A stretch of DNA of 64,000 bases from NCBI GenBank assembly GCA_018881555.1, contig JACAXG010000007.1, forward strand, positions 1,502,643-1,566,642. Reading direction: 5' to 3'. Source of the stretch: Amblyornis subalaris (Eukaryota; Chordata; Aves; Passeriformes; Ptilonorhynchidae). Below are positions 37,401 through 50,200 of the stretch, piece by piece. The notes beneath the pieces are model-generated. The model worked only from the letters and a program-made list of their open reading frames with translations. It was not told where the DNA came from and ran no database searches. Both the position numbers and the translations under genes were made by a program. Within the stretch, counting starts at the first letter, position 1; every line of letters starts with the position of its first letter.

Positions 37401-40400
37401 CCATCAATGCCTTCCAAAGAGAGACACAGGCTTTGCTGGGTGGGAGTAAGACCTCTGCCTGTCACCTAAACGTGTCTGCATTTTGTAAGCAAGGCAATAA
37501 CTTAGTGAAACACTGGGAGTAGCAGGTATTGCCTGGGAGGCTGAAAGTGAGAAGTGAACTCGTGAGCTGGGTTCCACCTGGGATCTGAGAGAGCCTTGAG
37601 GTCATTGACAAAGATGTCTTGACTTGAAACTGCAAACTTTCTTTGGGATGCACTGGAATAATCAAGTATGGAAAGATTTATTGGCGTTTTATGCAGATAG
37701 AAGAGTTGCTCTAAAGGGAGACAAATTTGCTATTGAAATAGGTTTCTTTGTGATGGAAATAAAAATAAAATGCTTGGCTTGTTTCATATCATGATGTAGA
37801 TTGAAATCTTCTATATGGCCTTGGAGAGAGAGAGGGTTCATAACCACTGCAGATGCATGTACAATGTCAGCTGTCATTAAATTTTTNACATAGTATCCAA
37901 CACATGCACATTATGGATCTCTGATCAAGGAAAAGCTTCTACAGCCTCAAACTGATCAAAAAGCAGCAGCAATGCAGCAGCACGCCCCTGGGAAACCAGA
38001 ACACCTTGGCTACAAGTGTTAGCCACCTCAAATTAAAAATATGAGACTCTCACCATCCTGAGCTGCTCATGTCTTTCTTCCTTCTCATGTACTAATATTC
38101 CTGAATACATGGTAAAATATTACAGTGTAATTACAGAGTAGATTCTTGACTTTCCCTCACCTGTAATATACATCCAGCTGCTTTGTTAATATTGCCATTC
38201 AGGTACAATTTAAAATCAGCAGAGAAAGTTATTCCAGAACCTGCACGAGAAGGTCACAAACTCCCTTTGAAAGCACTGATACTTCCTTTTGTTTGCTCTT
38301 ATGTATCTGATTACAAATTACTGAATCCTGCTGCTATTTGAGAACTTTTAGATTCTAATCAGATTCAACTTTGATGAATGTACAGCACAATAATGCAGAT
38401 GAGTGATGTCACCCTTTAAGCACACAGCAGCGTGCACGGANGAAAAAGTGGAGAAACCATTCAAAAGCTCTGGGACTTTTGTGATCTGGGAGCTTCCTTT
38501 GTAATCCATCCCGACTGTAAATTGTTGCCTAACAACTTGACGTTGTTAAACTGTCTAATTAAACATTAAAAAAACCTCCANGCAAATACAAAATGTTCAG
38601 CTTAAATTGTGAGGAGTTGCCTTTATGTTGGTAAAATAGAATGAAAATCTGGGATAAGGAAATGTTACAGAAGTTGAATAAATAAGAAGGAAACATGAGT
38701 AAGTTCAACAATGTCAGCATTAAAGATCTTTCCTTTAGGAATTAGGTAACTTCATAAGAGACTGTTTATTAAATTAAGTCGAGGTAAACATCACAGACTT
38801 TTTTTCATGTAATGGAAGGAAAACAATGTGTCCAGGTGTTAGAAGATGAGCAAAAAANTCTTAAAAGGCTGTTTTCCTAAAATATAATGAAACCCAGTGG
38901 TTGAAATAAAAATCATAAGTATGAACCTCATCTGTGTAATTTTTCTACTGTGGATGCCATGGTCCTGACCTATGGTTTTAGTCTGTTTAAAAGGACTTTT
39001 TCCTCCTTTTTAGGTAATCAATGCTGCTTCTCAGTTGTAAATGGAATTGAGTGATCTGCTGTCCTTTTGTCAAAGTGATGACCGGAACAGTGTAAAAACG
39101 CTAACCCATTTGCAAGTCTGCCATCAGAAGGGAACAGATATTTGATGGTACCGGCTGTGATGATAGTTATTCATTCAGTGCAGTTTGTTTTCACCTCAAG
39201 AATTATAAACTAACTTCTGCAGTCAACTCTAACAAATTATTTTTCTATCCCCTTCTTTATGAGTGTGTAGCTATACACTTATACAACTGCAATTGCCTGT
39301 GCTGTTTTATCTGGGAAGCCCATTGTACCAGCCTAATGCTTTTCCCTACTGCAAGGAGGTTTTCCTTGCAGTGTCACTTTGATTATGACAGGGTCCTGTC
39401 TTTTCAACACTTAAGCATGTNGTGTCACCACATGATTAACATTTAAAGCTGCTTCTAGCACTGAAAGTCAGTCTCACTTACATACTTTTTTCCCCTTGTT
39501 GATCTTAACGTGGGAAGTCACTATCCTCCAACTGGACAAATTTATTTCAAAGTGAGCTTGAAATGAACANGGGTAGTAGCACTGTATCAGTTCATATCGT
39601 TCCCCCTCCTTCCTCTTCTCCCATCATCTCTAATACATCTGATGCACTTTAAAAGATCCTGGGAATAAGATAAGCTGTAAGAAGTCTCCTGCAATTTTGA
39701 AAGAGATTAGGGAGTCTGAAACATTNGAAGGGGTCACCTTGAATCTGTGTAAGTATGGGAAAGGCAGGCATGCCAGCCCAGATGGTCTTTCTTTATACAT
39801 TTATGCTATAAAGAGGGGCATTACTGTTGCTTGGATGGAAGNGTTTTTATTATCAAGAGCAGAAGAAAAGGATTTAGAATTGTTAATATACTGCTTGAGT
39901 GCTTAGCCATTTATATTTACAGTAATTGCTTCTGGAAAAAAAGAGTCTTTCTCCTGCCAACTGTAGGAAAAATAAAGGCTGATTGAATTAAGTCTGGGAA
40001 CCAGTTTGATTAGAAACTGAAACAAATCTCCTAGAACTCTAGAAACCTAGTTCATTTGTGGCATTCCTTCCATACTCTGATGGGCTCTGATGCTTGATAC
40101 TGAACGATAAGAAATGCTTGTTTCTGAAAACAGCTGTTGTGGGTTTGGGAGTTTGGAACCACTTTTGAGAGCTCAATGTAAACCATAAATATGTGGAAAT
40201 GCAGGCAAGTCAGATTGTTCCTCCAGATAGGACTGGAACCAATGGTCATTGTTTCAAAAATGTTAACAGAAAAGTAGTAAAATTACATCTTTCATTTTTG
40301 GACAGAAAAGCAAGACCACCATTATTCCAGGTCTGTAATGTGTAATGTCATGTGTGTGCTCTGTGACTTCTAGCAGGCACTGGGAGATACCACAGATCTG

Positions 40401-40499
40401 AATTTTTGTATTTTCTCTTTTCTGAACTGAACCCTGTGCNATTACATTGGAATGGGGCTGGTATTACTTCAGAATCTGATTGAAAGGAGAACATTTCTG
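37401..40499. other. Gene-free unique sequence
   Basis: No gene is recognisable. Two short stem-loops occur close together at 39348-39401 and are listed separately. The rest is AT-rich unique DNA with scattered single Ns. Confidence 0.55.
39348..39401. other. Two adjacent short stem-loops
   Basis: ACTGCAAGGA (39348-39357) and TCCTTGCAGT (39363-39372) form a perfect 10-bp stem with a 5-base loop. Sixteen bases downstream, GACAGG and CCTGTC (39388-39401) form a 6-bp stem with a 2-base loop. No gene or polyT follows, so a terminator or RNA gene is not supported. Confidence 0.45.
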
Positions 40500-40520
40500 T
40501 TCTGCACTCATGTTAACATA

Positions 40521-40558
40521 AGTCAGGCCTTCAAATACTTGAAGAATTATGGCCCAGC
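40521..40558. repeat. Possible decayed half of a dispersed palindromic repeat
   Basis: The sequence from about AGGCCTTCAAATAC through GGCCC resembles one arm of a hairpin repeat common in sauropsid genomes. That repeat's arm reads roughly AGGCACCTAAATACC, then CTTTGAGGATC, then GGGCC. The other arm is not convincingly preserved, so the call is tentative. Confidence 0.2.
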
Positions 40559-41570
40559 TTTCTAACTTTTCCATCACTCATTACAACTTGCAAGGGATGC
40601 TTGGCTTTTAGTGCCTTGCAGAGTTTGGAGCCCTTCACCTTTAGCATTGTTCCAAGTGCAAACTTGAAAATTGGTTTCTTAANGCGTTTTGTGGGGCACA
40701 AGTTGGGAGCTGAGAGCAACAAAATCCTTTGGTCANGAGACGAGCTTCACTTCACTCCTGTTGTTTCCAGTCACCACAGTTAAATTAGGTCTAAACTCCT
40801 TGGGCCATGCCTAATGTAACCCACAGGCCAAAGACTTGTGTGTCGCAATCCCAGAACAAACTCTGTGGTTTTGCACATTTTTAAACAGAAAAATGAAATT
40901 TTTTCTTAATTCTTAATTGTAAAGATAGCATTTTTATAAAGAAGTTGTGCAGTGACAAATACATTTCACAGGTANCTCTGTTTTGCGAGTATGTCTTTGA
41001 AAATGACAACAATGATTGTAATTTTATAATACTGTTTAATTATCTGTGATTTACAGAATAAAGAGAGAATAGTGGAAGTAAAGATCATGTCATAACCTGC
41101 AGTATGAAGTGCTGGAGAAGAGCACTTTTTTAATGTGGTCACATCTTTCATCATTCAGAAATTGTGGGAAAATATTTCTAAAATACAGCATGGGCAGGTA
41201 CTGAACTTCAAATTGAATTTCATGAAGCAGACAACACAACAACTAATTAACACTGACTTAATTTTTAAAATATTTAAACACCTGTTTTTTGGTATTAACC
41301 AATCATAGTAGAGTCTTGTTAAATGAAATTGGATTATTTTTAGGCCTTTTGACTTATTGTGTATCAGGACTGAACAATGTCAATTTAGCCCAAAAAAGGA
41401 AGAGGCAAGAGGAATCATTTGAATTACAAATGTTTCCAAATCATTGAACATAGCTGTATATATAATTTATTAACTATATTCGGGAAGTAGGTGGAATAAA
41501 ATCTTGATGAATTCACACGTTCAGATGAAGGTTACAAGACATTTACCAAAGGTTTTTGTGACACAAATCT

Positions 41571-41595
41571 GGGGAGCAGATGGGAGGGATGGGGG
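41571..41595 (+). other. Canonical G-quadruplex motif
   Basis: G-runs at 41571-41574, 41582-41584, 41586-41588 and 41591-41595 are separated by loops of seven, one and two bases. This satisfies the standard rule. The surrounding DNA is AT-rich and shows no promoter features. Confidence 0.5.
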
Positions 41596-41601
41596 AATAT
41601 G

Positions 41602-41629
41602 GTGATACATAACCAGTGATACATAACCA
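41602..41629 (+). repeat. Perfect 14-bp tandem duplication
   Basis: GTGATACATAACCA is present twice without spacer. The identity of the two copies suggests a recent slippage event, just downstream of the G-quadruplex motif. Confidence 0.85.
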
Positions 41630-43317
41630 ATGTCTCAATACATTCCTGCACATTTTCCGTGGTTTCTGTTTGATTTGATTGTGTGTTTGGTGGGATCTGC
41701 TGGATGGCTCCACAGTCACTTGGACTCTATGCCCAGAGCATTCTTGGGTGCACTTGATGATTTTATAGCTGTTGATTAAGACCTGTAGGAAGGAAGGAGG
41801 CTGGGAAAAGGAAGGACAAGGAAGCAATGGAAAGATAGGCAAGAGAAAGTGAGAGAAAACATCAGGTGTAGAGATCTGAAAGGATGAGATGAGTATTAAC
41901 GGAGAAAAAAAATGCAGTCAGGCATGTCGTTTTTCTTTGCTTTAAATACCCCATAAGCAGAGCAGTCAACAGGCAGAGAATTATACCAGCAGGCACTTCA
42001 GATTACATTAGGGTGCAGAACAAGCTTTGCTCTCCATAGTTTATGATATCCTTTGAACCCTCTGGAAGGATAAATGATATAACTTGATGTGACTCATACA
42101 GGAAAGCGGATAATAAGTGGTGTGCCATAATACAAGTGAGAAAAAGACAAAACAGAGTCAAAGACTGCTTACNCTGTGTTATTTTTATCTTCTGATATTG
42201 TTTATCATATTGGTATTATCATTATTATTTGCTAATGTTATCATATCAACTAATGACAAAAATTCAAGGCTCAGAGCCAGGATCCCAGACAAAACATCCT
42301 AATGCTTATGGCAGTTTCTTCCTTTGCTGGTTATTAAATTGTTTCTGTGAATGACAATAACAATAACAATGAGGAGAAATGTACACCATGCTGGGACCAA
42401 TTTCCTGCCACACCGGGAGTGATGCACACCACGGCCTTCTGCAGCTGCAATGATGTTCTGGGATGGAGGGAGCCTGAGTGAGGACCTGGTGAGTGTGGCT
42501 GGAGTGACCTCCTGAATTGTGCTGTTAGCACTGGCATCATGGATGCCTGATTTAGTCCATCAGGCTGCACAGCTTCCTGCGCACTGAAAAATGAAAATGC
42601 AGGAAAATAGATCTGGCAGGGCTGGGAAGTGTTTCGGTATTGATTTTCTGTGGGGATATCAGTTAAAAACTTCCTAGCTTACCATCTGCATCTGCATTTT
42701 CCTGCCTTTTCTCTTCCTGTGTTTTTTTTTTATTGAGTTATGCTAAATGGCACCAGAGCAAACCCTTGATGAAAATGAAGTGCCCTGGTTTTTCCAATAA
42801 GTGACTAATAATTAAAAAAAAAAAAAATCTATCACCTGCAGTTTTGTGGAGAGCCTTGAGCTATGTTACGTGTCATATTTTTCTAAAACCCTTTTGTTAA
42901 TCCTTTTGTAGGCAGACGTAGATCTCCAGGAATTAGCTAATGTTACACTAGTAAAAATGTCCCTTGAAAAAAGACAGATATAAGGAACTTTTATCATATT
43001 TCTCCCATTAGATCATGCTTCTGTGGAGTTCCTAGACTCTTCTTGGAAGATCCTGCTGGCTCTTGGACTGTGATGCAGGGTGTCCCTCATGTTCATTAGT
43101 AGCTTATATTGGAAGCAGAGGACTTCTGAGCTTTTCAGCTGTAATTCAACAACATTAGTCTTAGGCNGGAAAGTGAAAATTTATTTACTGAAAATAAAAT
43201 ATTTGTTTTGGCCAGACTGCAATTTTTGCCACTGGTACTGATGCCTTTTAGGTCGAATTTTGGTAGTAGGCTAGTAAGCCTGTGATCACAAACACAGGCG
43301 AATTTAATAAAAATTAA

Positions 43318-43382
43318 GCCTAGTCTCATTCCTCTTGGTGTAAATCCAGANTATTTTACTGAAATCCATTGCCATTTGACTA
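43318..43382. repeat. Decayed copy of a dispersed amniote repeat
   Basis: The phrases CTTGGTGTAAATCCAGA and TTTACTGAAATCCATTG match a motif I know as widely dispersed in turtle, crocodilian and bird DNA (GTGTAAATCTGGAGTAACTC then ATTGAAGTCAATGG). I cannot name the family. It interrupts an otherwise meaningless 147-codon minus-strand frame (43135-43578). Confidence 0.4.
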
Positions 43383-46300
43383 AACTTTCTGTTTCCAGGC
43401 GCTGCCAGTCTACACAGCATTTGGTGTTATCAGCCCAGGTATATTTAGATCTCCTCATTATCATAGAAAGCAAGAAAAATAACCAATCCACTTTATAAGT
43501 AATCAGGTGACATAAACTGATGTTACCGATGTGACAATTGTCTGGTTTAGTAACTATGATTACTGGTAGCAGCAACAATAATAATGCAAAAATGACCNCC
43601 CGAAGGAAGCGAGTTTTCCTGTCCCTTTTATGCAGGCAAACTTAATTTAAGAGGTTAAACAGCCTGTCTAGCATTTCCACTCCAAAGTTTCACCTCTCTT
43701 TTGAGTGTCCCGGTTTTGATTCCCTGAACTGAGGCACTGGAAATGGGAGTCAGATACTTAGACTTACTGGAATAAACTTGCCGTGGGGGCTCTGAGCACG
43801 CCGCACTGACAATGTNAAGCACTCCAATGCAGATGGTCCGAGCTCTGTGGTAGGTGCCTGGATTTAGCAGCTAAGCCTAAGGGTTCTGGTTTACACTTTT
43901 GGATCCGGCCTGTGCTTTTCCATGTCAGAAATTATTTAAACAGCTATTAGGCCTGCAACAAATTGCAGTGGAAAGATCAACAGAGCGTGGAGAAGCTCTG
44001 TTTACAAGGTACCAGGGACCACTTGCATAACAAACCTGTCAATGATTTATAAAGTGTGCAGACACGGCACCACAGAAAGTCTCGCTCAGAACAATGGGTT
44101 ACTCATTGCTGCGTGGTTTCAGTGATCTTCTCATCTTCCTGGGTGTGCTGGACAGCAGGAAGGCCCTGCCCATCTCTTTAGCACCTCATGATCCTTGGAC
44201 AACTTTGCTGCCCTCTCTGTAAATGAATGTCAGCTTTCCTACAGGAGTGTAGGACTGCCTACTGAACTACAATGCCTGTTTTATTAGAATGTTCTCTGGG
44301 AAACAGTTTAGAGAGCATCCGTATCAAACAATTCCTGCACTGCAGTGTTTGTACCTCGAAGAGTTAGGTCAAGGGTTTTGGATCAAAGCCTAGCTGAGTT
44401 TGCATACATCATGGGGTCCAGGGAGAGAAGCATTACATTTCTTGCTTAAAATTGGCTGTTAAATGCAAATGCATCATCCTTTGTGTTATATAAAATCCAA
44501 GCTGAGTGTTCTGTATTTTCTTGAGGCAGCAAACTGTTGAACAGATTCCACTTCGTTTCAAGGTCTTTCAATCAGGCTCTGGATGAATTCATTAAATAAT
44601 ATATTCATTACAGGTGATGAAAGGTATATAACCTTTCCAGAAAGGAAGTGGTCTTCCCCATGAATAAATCTAGTTTAGTATATTAAAGATGTGCTAGAAT
44701 GAAATATCTGGATCCAACAGTGCCAGAACTTGAGCAAGGCAATTGTTGTAATGGCAGCTTTGGGAAGGAGGCTGCTCACAGTGGAATGGATGAACCTTGA
44801 GAAGTGTCCTCATGGTCTAAAACTTCAGGCTGGGCTGGATCAGGGGAGGAAGTAAATTCCATGCCAGAGTTTCTCTCAGCTGAAGCTTGTTCGTGGTATT
44901 GTTGTCAAATATAGCAGTTGGATGCCGATGGAGAATGTTTTAGAGCAATGGCAGCGTTCAGTGGTTTTTCTTAGTGATTGGACACAATCCACTCACAAAT
45001 ATGTTAGGATACAAATGTAATCTGTGTTTGTGGAAAAACAAACATCCCAGCTGAGACCTGAGAAAATCCTCCTCAGTACTGTGACCAAGGTAGGAGCAAG
45101 GTCAAGTGCAGAGAACTAAACATTGGTCTCATAGGAACGCTGTAGTGTATTAAATCCGTAGTTGTTTTACATTGGAATACCAATTCATGATACAATCCAC
45201 ATAAATCTAGTAATTGCTACCATAATTTTTTTAAAGTTGAGATTCTTCCTCCCCCCTCTCTCCCAGTAATTCCATTTGGATCTCATGGAACTGATTCTGC
45301 CCTTGATGAAGCTCTCAGGAGCCCTGCAAAGCTACTGTAGACAAAGAGGCTATAGTCACTCACTTACCAGACACAATGTACTTTTTTATGGTTTAATGCA
45401 GACTCAAACTAAGAGGCACATTTTCAAATTTTAGCATGACAAGTCATGTGCAACCAGAAATGCCATTGTCATCAGGGTCTTTAAAAAACATATTTTTTGG
45501 AGAAAAAGTAGACTAATGCAGTTAAACAAAGCACATTACAGGAGAAGGAGAGGAAAATGTACAGAAGGGAACTTACTGCCTGTTAGTACCTTTTGAAATC
45601 CCTCTTCTGTGCTTCAAATATTAGATGGCAAGCTGGAAAGAAGTGTAGTCTTTCTGCAAGAATGTATTGCTTCCTTCAACATAAATATCAGTGTCTTAAA
45701 ATGCAAATTTGTCAGTGCACGACTTGTACTGTTATTGAGGTGCAAGCAAATGCTTCGTGCTATTGAAAGAGTTTTCCTTAATAAAATGTAGAGGCTAGAA
45801 TGTTAAATCTTTTGAAGTTGCTACTAAACATGTAATATTTAGCTTGAGAAGCAATAGTGAGGAAATGAACACGATAAGAACTCATTCAGTAACAGCCCTA
45901 AATTGATTATTTCCTTCCTTATGTAAACTTATCAGTCAGCCCTTTGGGCTCACTTCCGAATACCAGCTCAGCACAAGAGTCTTATCACAAGGAAATGGAA
46001 TGTAAAAGCCCTGACAATTTTGATAAGGCACGTACTTTGGTTATGATCCTATCTCTCTCATCCTCCCTTTTAAATAATTCATCTGCACTAAAAGGGGAGA
46101 TGCCCTCCCTGTAACTTTGGTATAAATAAAAGTTGATGTTGTTATAGTCAGAATAAACCCTGGTTATTTATTGTGCTGTATTCTCAGAGTGTTCTTAGGT
46201 AAAGAATCTAGAAGATATATTGACAATTTGGAATAGACCGTTGTAGTGGTCTGAATAGATGATTTCTGAGTTTTTAGAGAGGCTCGTAAATATTTTGGAC

Positions 46301-46410
46301 ATAATCTAGAGATTCTCAGTAGAGTTAATACCATAGGAAATTTAAGACTCTTTTCTTGTTTGCCACTTATTTATTTGCCACTTTTACACCATCCAAGATG
46401 CTGTGGGTCT
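43383..46410. other. Gene-free unique sequence
   Basis: No gene or clear repeat is visible. A small inverted repeat, GAAAGGT-ATATA-ACCTTTC, is near 44620-44638. A weak resemblance to the dispersed CAATGG repeat occurs near 45265-45305. Confidence 0.55.
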
Positions 46411-46665
46411 CGCACCTACTACAACAGCAGAACCCAGACTGAATAAAGATCCAACAGCTCACAGTGCAAAAGCCAAACAGGCAAACTTAAAAAACCTCTA
46501 CTACGCAAACACCAAACCACACACTCAAACACACATAAGACGAAAGAAAACTGACAAGCAAGCTCTACCCACCAGCCACCACAGACTAAAACNTCACAGT
46601 TTTAGCAGCCAAAAACCCAGCAAAACAGCCCCAAATACAAATTTAACTTCATTCATTTGTCCCAG
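46411..46665. other. Strongly A+C-biased, G/T-poor patch
   Basis: From 46441 to 46620, A plus C make up about 77% of the bases, while G and T are each only about 11%. No simple repeat unit explains this. The bias removes stops from one plus-strand frame (46403-46681, 92 codons), which is rich in Thr, Lys, Asn and Pro. That frame is better explained by composition than by coding. Read on the other strand it is T/G-rich. It could be a fragment of an unrecognised repeat or a satellite-like insertion. Confidence 0.55.
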
Positions 46666-47201
46666 TAAAGTAATAATTTAAAGGCGTACGTAACAAGTTT
46701 TGTGGTTCATCGCATACCGGGAGAGCAAATCCTGATAAAAGCACTCAAATGACAGTCCTGTTTTTGTTTGAGATGTGATGACATGCTCCTTAAGCAAATG
46801 TTATAGGCAGCAAATCCATGACCCAGTAAAATACACTCCAGACCATCAAAGTAGTTCTACAGCTTGATGAAATCCACTCGTCTCCAGCAAGAATGACCTA
46901 AAACTCTTCAGAGGAAAAAAAAAAAAAGTGTGGTGGAATTCAGAAAGAATGTTTTTTAAGCAAACAGTGACATACCAAAGTTCAGTGTAACTTTTTCAGT
47001 GAAGCCTAAAACTATGCCAAACTTACCTGATTTATTTTTTCCACAGAAACTCAAATCTTGAGTCGTTTTATGCAAATTAGGGAAAAGTCATGACTGAGGC
47101 TGGACCGACAAATGATTTTGATTGGCTACTTAGCTAAACCTCCTCTCAGCAATACTTAACCATCAAAACAACATCTCATCATTGTAAATCAACAGGGGTC
47201 T
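46666..47201. other. Gene-free unique sequence
   Basis: I recognise nothing here beyond a poly-A run at about 46915-46927. Confidence 0.55.
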
Positions 47202-47277
47202 TAATCCTGACTNTGTTGAAGGGCGTGGCAAAGATACCACTGATTTTAATAGGGTTAGGATTTCTCCAGANTTTTCG
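47202..47277. repeat. Decayed copy of a dispersed amniote repeat (CAATGG type)
   Basis: The order AATCCTG, GTTGAAGGGCGTGGCAAAG, CCACTGATTTTAATAGGG and AGGATTTC follows a motif I know from sauropsid intergenic DNA: AATCCTG, then ATTGAAGTCAATGGCAAA, then CCATTGACTTCAATGGG, then AGGATTT. Its core is quasi-palindromic. I cannot assign a formal family name. Confidence 0.45.
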
Positions 47278-50200
47278 TGATGGAAGCCCTTAGACTTTTT
47301 CAGAAAGTATCCTAAATGCTTTCTGTTGAAAAAAATGTTGCAATGGCAAGTTTATTTAGTGAAGCAGTGGCAAAAATAAGACTGGGAAAAAGTCATGGAG
47401 CAAATCCAGAATGTTCTTACANGCACATGAGCACCCAGAGGAAAGGAAGGCTTTCTGATGGAAGATGTGGGGTCAGAGTAGATTNATCTGTGAACTTTCC
47501 TAACTCTGTTCTTTCTGTGCCATACGAATACCACCACATGTGCAACAAACTGCATGTACCAGTAAGAAAATCTTGTCAATGTTTTTGGAGAAAAGACATT
47601 AAAATTAGCAGGGATAAGGAAAAAACTATACATTTGCAAAGTGAACGCTAGGTAGCAAAATAAAAGAGGGTGTAACTGCATTGCCTGTCATTTATTTCTT
47701 TGGGCCTACAGCAGCAAAGTCCTCAGGGAAAGAAATTACAGGAGGAGATATTATCTTATTTTACTGCTGTATTTCCTATCTTAAATTAATAGTGCGTAGG
47801 ATTTTCATTATAATTGATATAATTATTCATGAGCCTATTTTGTTATACAAGCGAGTAAAGAGCACTTTGCTGCTCCNTGAAGCCTGGCTTGTTTTACGGA
47901 GTTTAAATTAGGGCTTTGAGATATTAGTGAGGTGGACAAATACNATTGCTGCAATTCTCAATCCAACATCAAACCGGCGCTCAGAGCAGAGAGCGAATGG
48001 AAGGGCTCGGATTTTCCACCCATTTCTGCATGGCTGAGCCTCTTTGGGCTGGGTTCTGCCACCCTCTCTGAATGGAGCACTATACTGCGTGAAGAAGTGC
48101 TTTGGAAAAATTTTGTAGTCTGCTTAAAGGTGGCAGAATTGGTTATTTATTTAGGTCAANCAGGCTCAAGTACTTGGAGACCCAGGGAGCTTGTGTAATG
48201 CANTGGCATGGTATGAAGGAGCTGCCGGGGAGGAGAGGCATGCATGGAATAACTGCACACTCTCTGAGCAGGTGTCTGATGACATTTCATAGTGATCTGG
48301 AGACAATTGTGTGGCCAGAGGCTTTCTAATAAAAATATCTGCAGAGTCCCGATGAAAACAAGCCCCACACGATTCTCAAAAAAACTTGTAAAACCAGACC
48401 AAAACAGAAAATTAAAAAGATATTAATATATTGTGTTTAACAGTCATGGGGTTTTGGAAACACTTGCTGATCACCTATTGCCCAAGCCAGTCTTCAGGTT
48501 TCTGTACTACTCTGAAAGAATTTGGGCTGAATTTGGGTCTCAGGTGTTTTAAAAGACAAGTACATTTTATTGTCTTGAAACTTGTAGGAGCAGTTTTAAG
48601 GAGCTCAGCTAGTCTGTTTGGGTTAAGTAGAAAGGCATAAAGTCAGGCTGTCTTATTAACTAACAATAAATATGTTTCCTTCTTTGCTGGAAAGGATTGT
48701 GGCCTATCTTACCTGAGTGCTTCACATGGCAGTCNTCATGTTGTGGAAGCAAATTATTATCTCATCCTGGGTCCTTCTCCTCAGTGTTGTTCAGTGCCTG
48801 AGGACTGGGAGAATTGTTGGCAGATCAGGCGCAGGTTGTCCTTCTGCTTTCCTGAGAACCAGCCGTTTGCAGGCAGCCTGGGAGGGATTTAGCCCTTGGT
48901 TTTGTTTCTGTGGACATGTAGTACAGGTGAGACAATTGAGATCTGAATCACCACCGGTATAAATGGTAAAAATAACCTGGTGCATACCAGATCCGTGTCC
49001 ATCTCAGGTGGCATAATGTGATCAGCCAAAAGATANGATCTACAGTGGTATTAAATTGATTTCTGGCATAACAGGGTTTTTCAATGTGTTTTTTTCATGA
49101 CNCCACCAGTGACATAACAAAGAACATTGCACACCAATCTGTGAAGTTGCTGTATTTTAAATGTGTGTTAANTTGTCCACTCCACAGCAACTGTACCATG
49201 GAGCAGACTCGGTGAGATGAATTAGCATCACACCAAAGCCTGAAGAAGCTCCCTCCCCTTCCATTTCCTTTTCTTTTGTGGTAGATCAGTTATTCACAGG
49301 AGGTTCTTTGTTTCTGGAACCACGTCTTTGTTTTGCCAAGCCTCGTTCCACCCTTTTGTCTAGTAGAGACCTGTTCCAAGATGTGTGCCACCGGCTGGGA
49401 ACCNGCACAGGCAGAAGAAATGCTTTTCTTGCAAAACGGTCTTTGCAAGCATTTTATCTGTTCCNCGCCCTAAAGAGGAAAGATTTTATTGAAAACAAGT
49501 AAACCTGTGTGCATTCTCCTTGGGAAATTCTCCTTAAAAATCTGCATTTGAGGAAATGGGCTATGCATCTAAATAGGTAAAGAGATTTCTCAGGAATCTT
49601 CTGTCATGATCTGGGACTCTTCAATGCTAGACATTTGTGCCACGATGGGAATACATTAATAAAGGAGCGTGGATTCTTCTGCTTTTAATGGTTCTAAAAT
49701 ATTGAGTCAATTCTGTGAGGTACATTTTGCTTAATTACATCTGGTATGAGAGTTTCNATTCCTTCGGGTGAATTCCTTCCCCGACAGTGATGGAAACTGC
49801 ATCTTCCCCTTCATAACCAATAATATTAATAACTGCAATCTGCACACTGTACATTTATTTTGTGGGACATCATTGACTCCCTTGAGACTTGTATATCCAA
49901 AGGTGACTTTGTCCTGATGCAAATACAGGGATATTCCCAGGGTCTGCATTGCCTTGTGTGAGTTTCAACAGGAAAACTTGGTAACAGGAAGACAAGGAGT
50001 ATTAGAAATGTTTGTTATAAAGTTGGTAACAAGTCTCACCAAGCCTCTGATGCATTCTTTGTGGATGAAATGAAAGAAAATGTTTCAGAGGAACTGACTG
50101 TGCCTAAGGTGTGATTCAGGCTCATAGATGAATTTGTTCAGTATAAAATATTCTGCAGAAGACATGTTTGCNTTGAAGGCAGAGACATGTATGGGTCTAA

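Larger units (their letters stand above)
40559..43317. other. Gene-free unique sequence
   Basis: I see no gene. The stretch holds a 14-bp tandem pair at 41602-41629, a G-quadruplex motif at 41571-41595 and a purine-rich stretch around 41785-41915. A poly-A run lies near 42815. Confidence 0.55.

Noticed and set aside
40531..40722. Lys-rich minus-strand frame as a ribosomal-protein pseudogene
   Set aside because: It is basic and resembles such proteins superficially, but I could not match it to any ribosomal protein I compared.
43135..43578. 147-codon minus-strand frame as a gene
   Set aside because: It runs through a decayed dispersed repeat (43318-43382), contains two unresolved bases and shows no domain.
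46403..46681. Thr/Lys/Asn-rich 92-codon frame as a secreted or mucin-like protein
   Set aside because: The amino-acid bias is fully explained by the A+C skew of the DNA.
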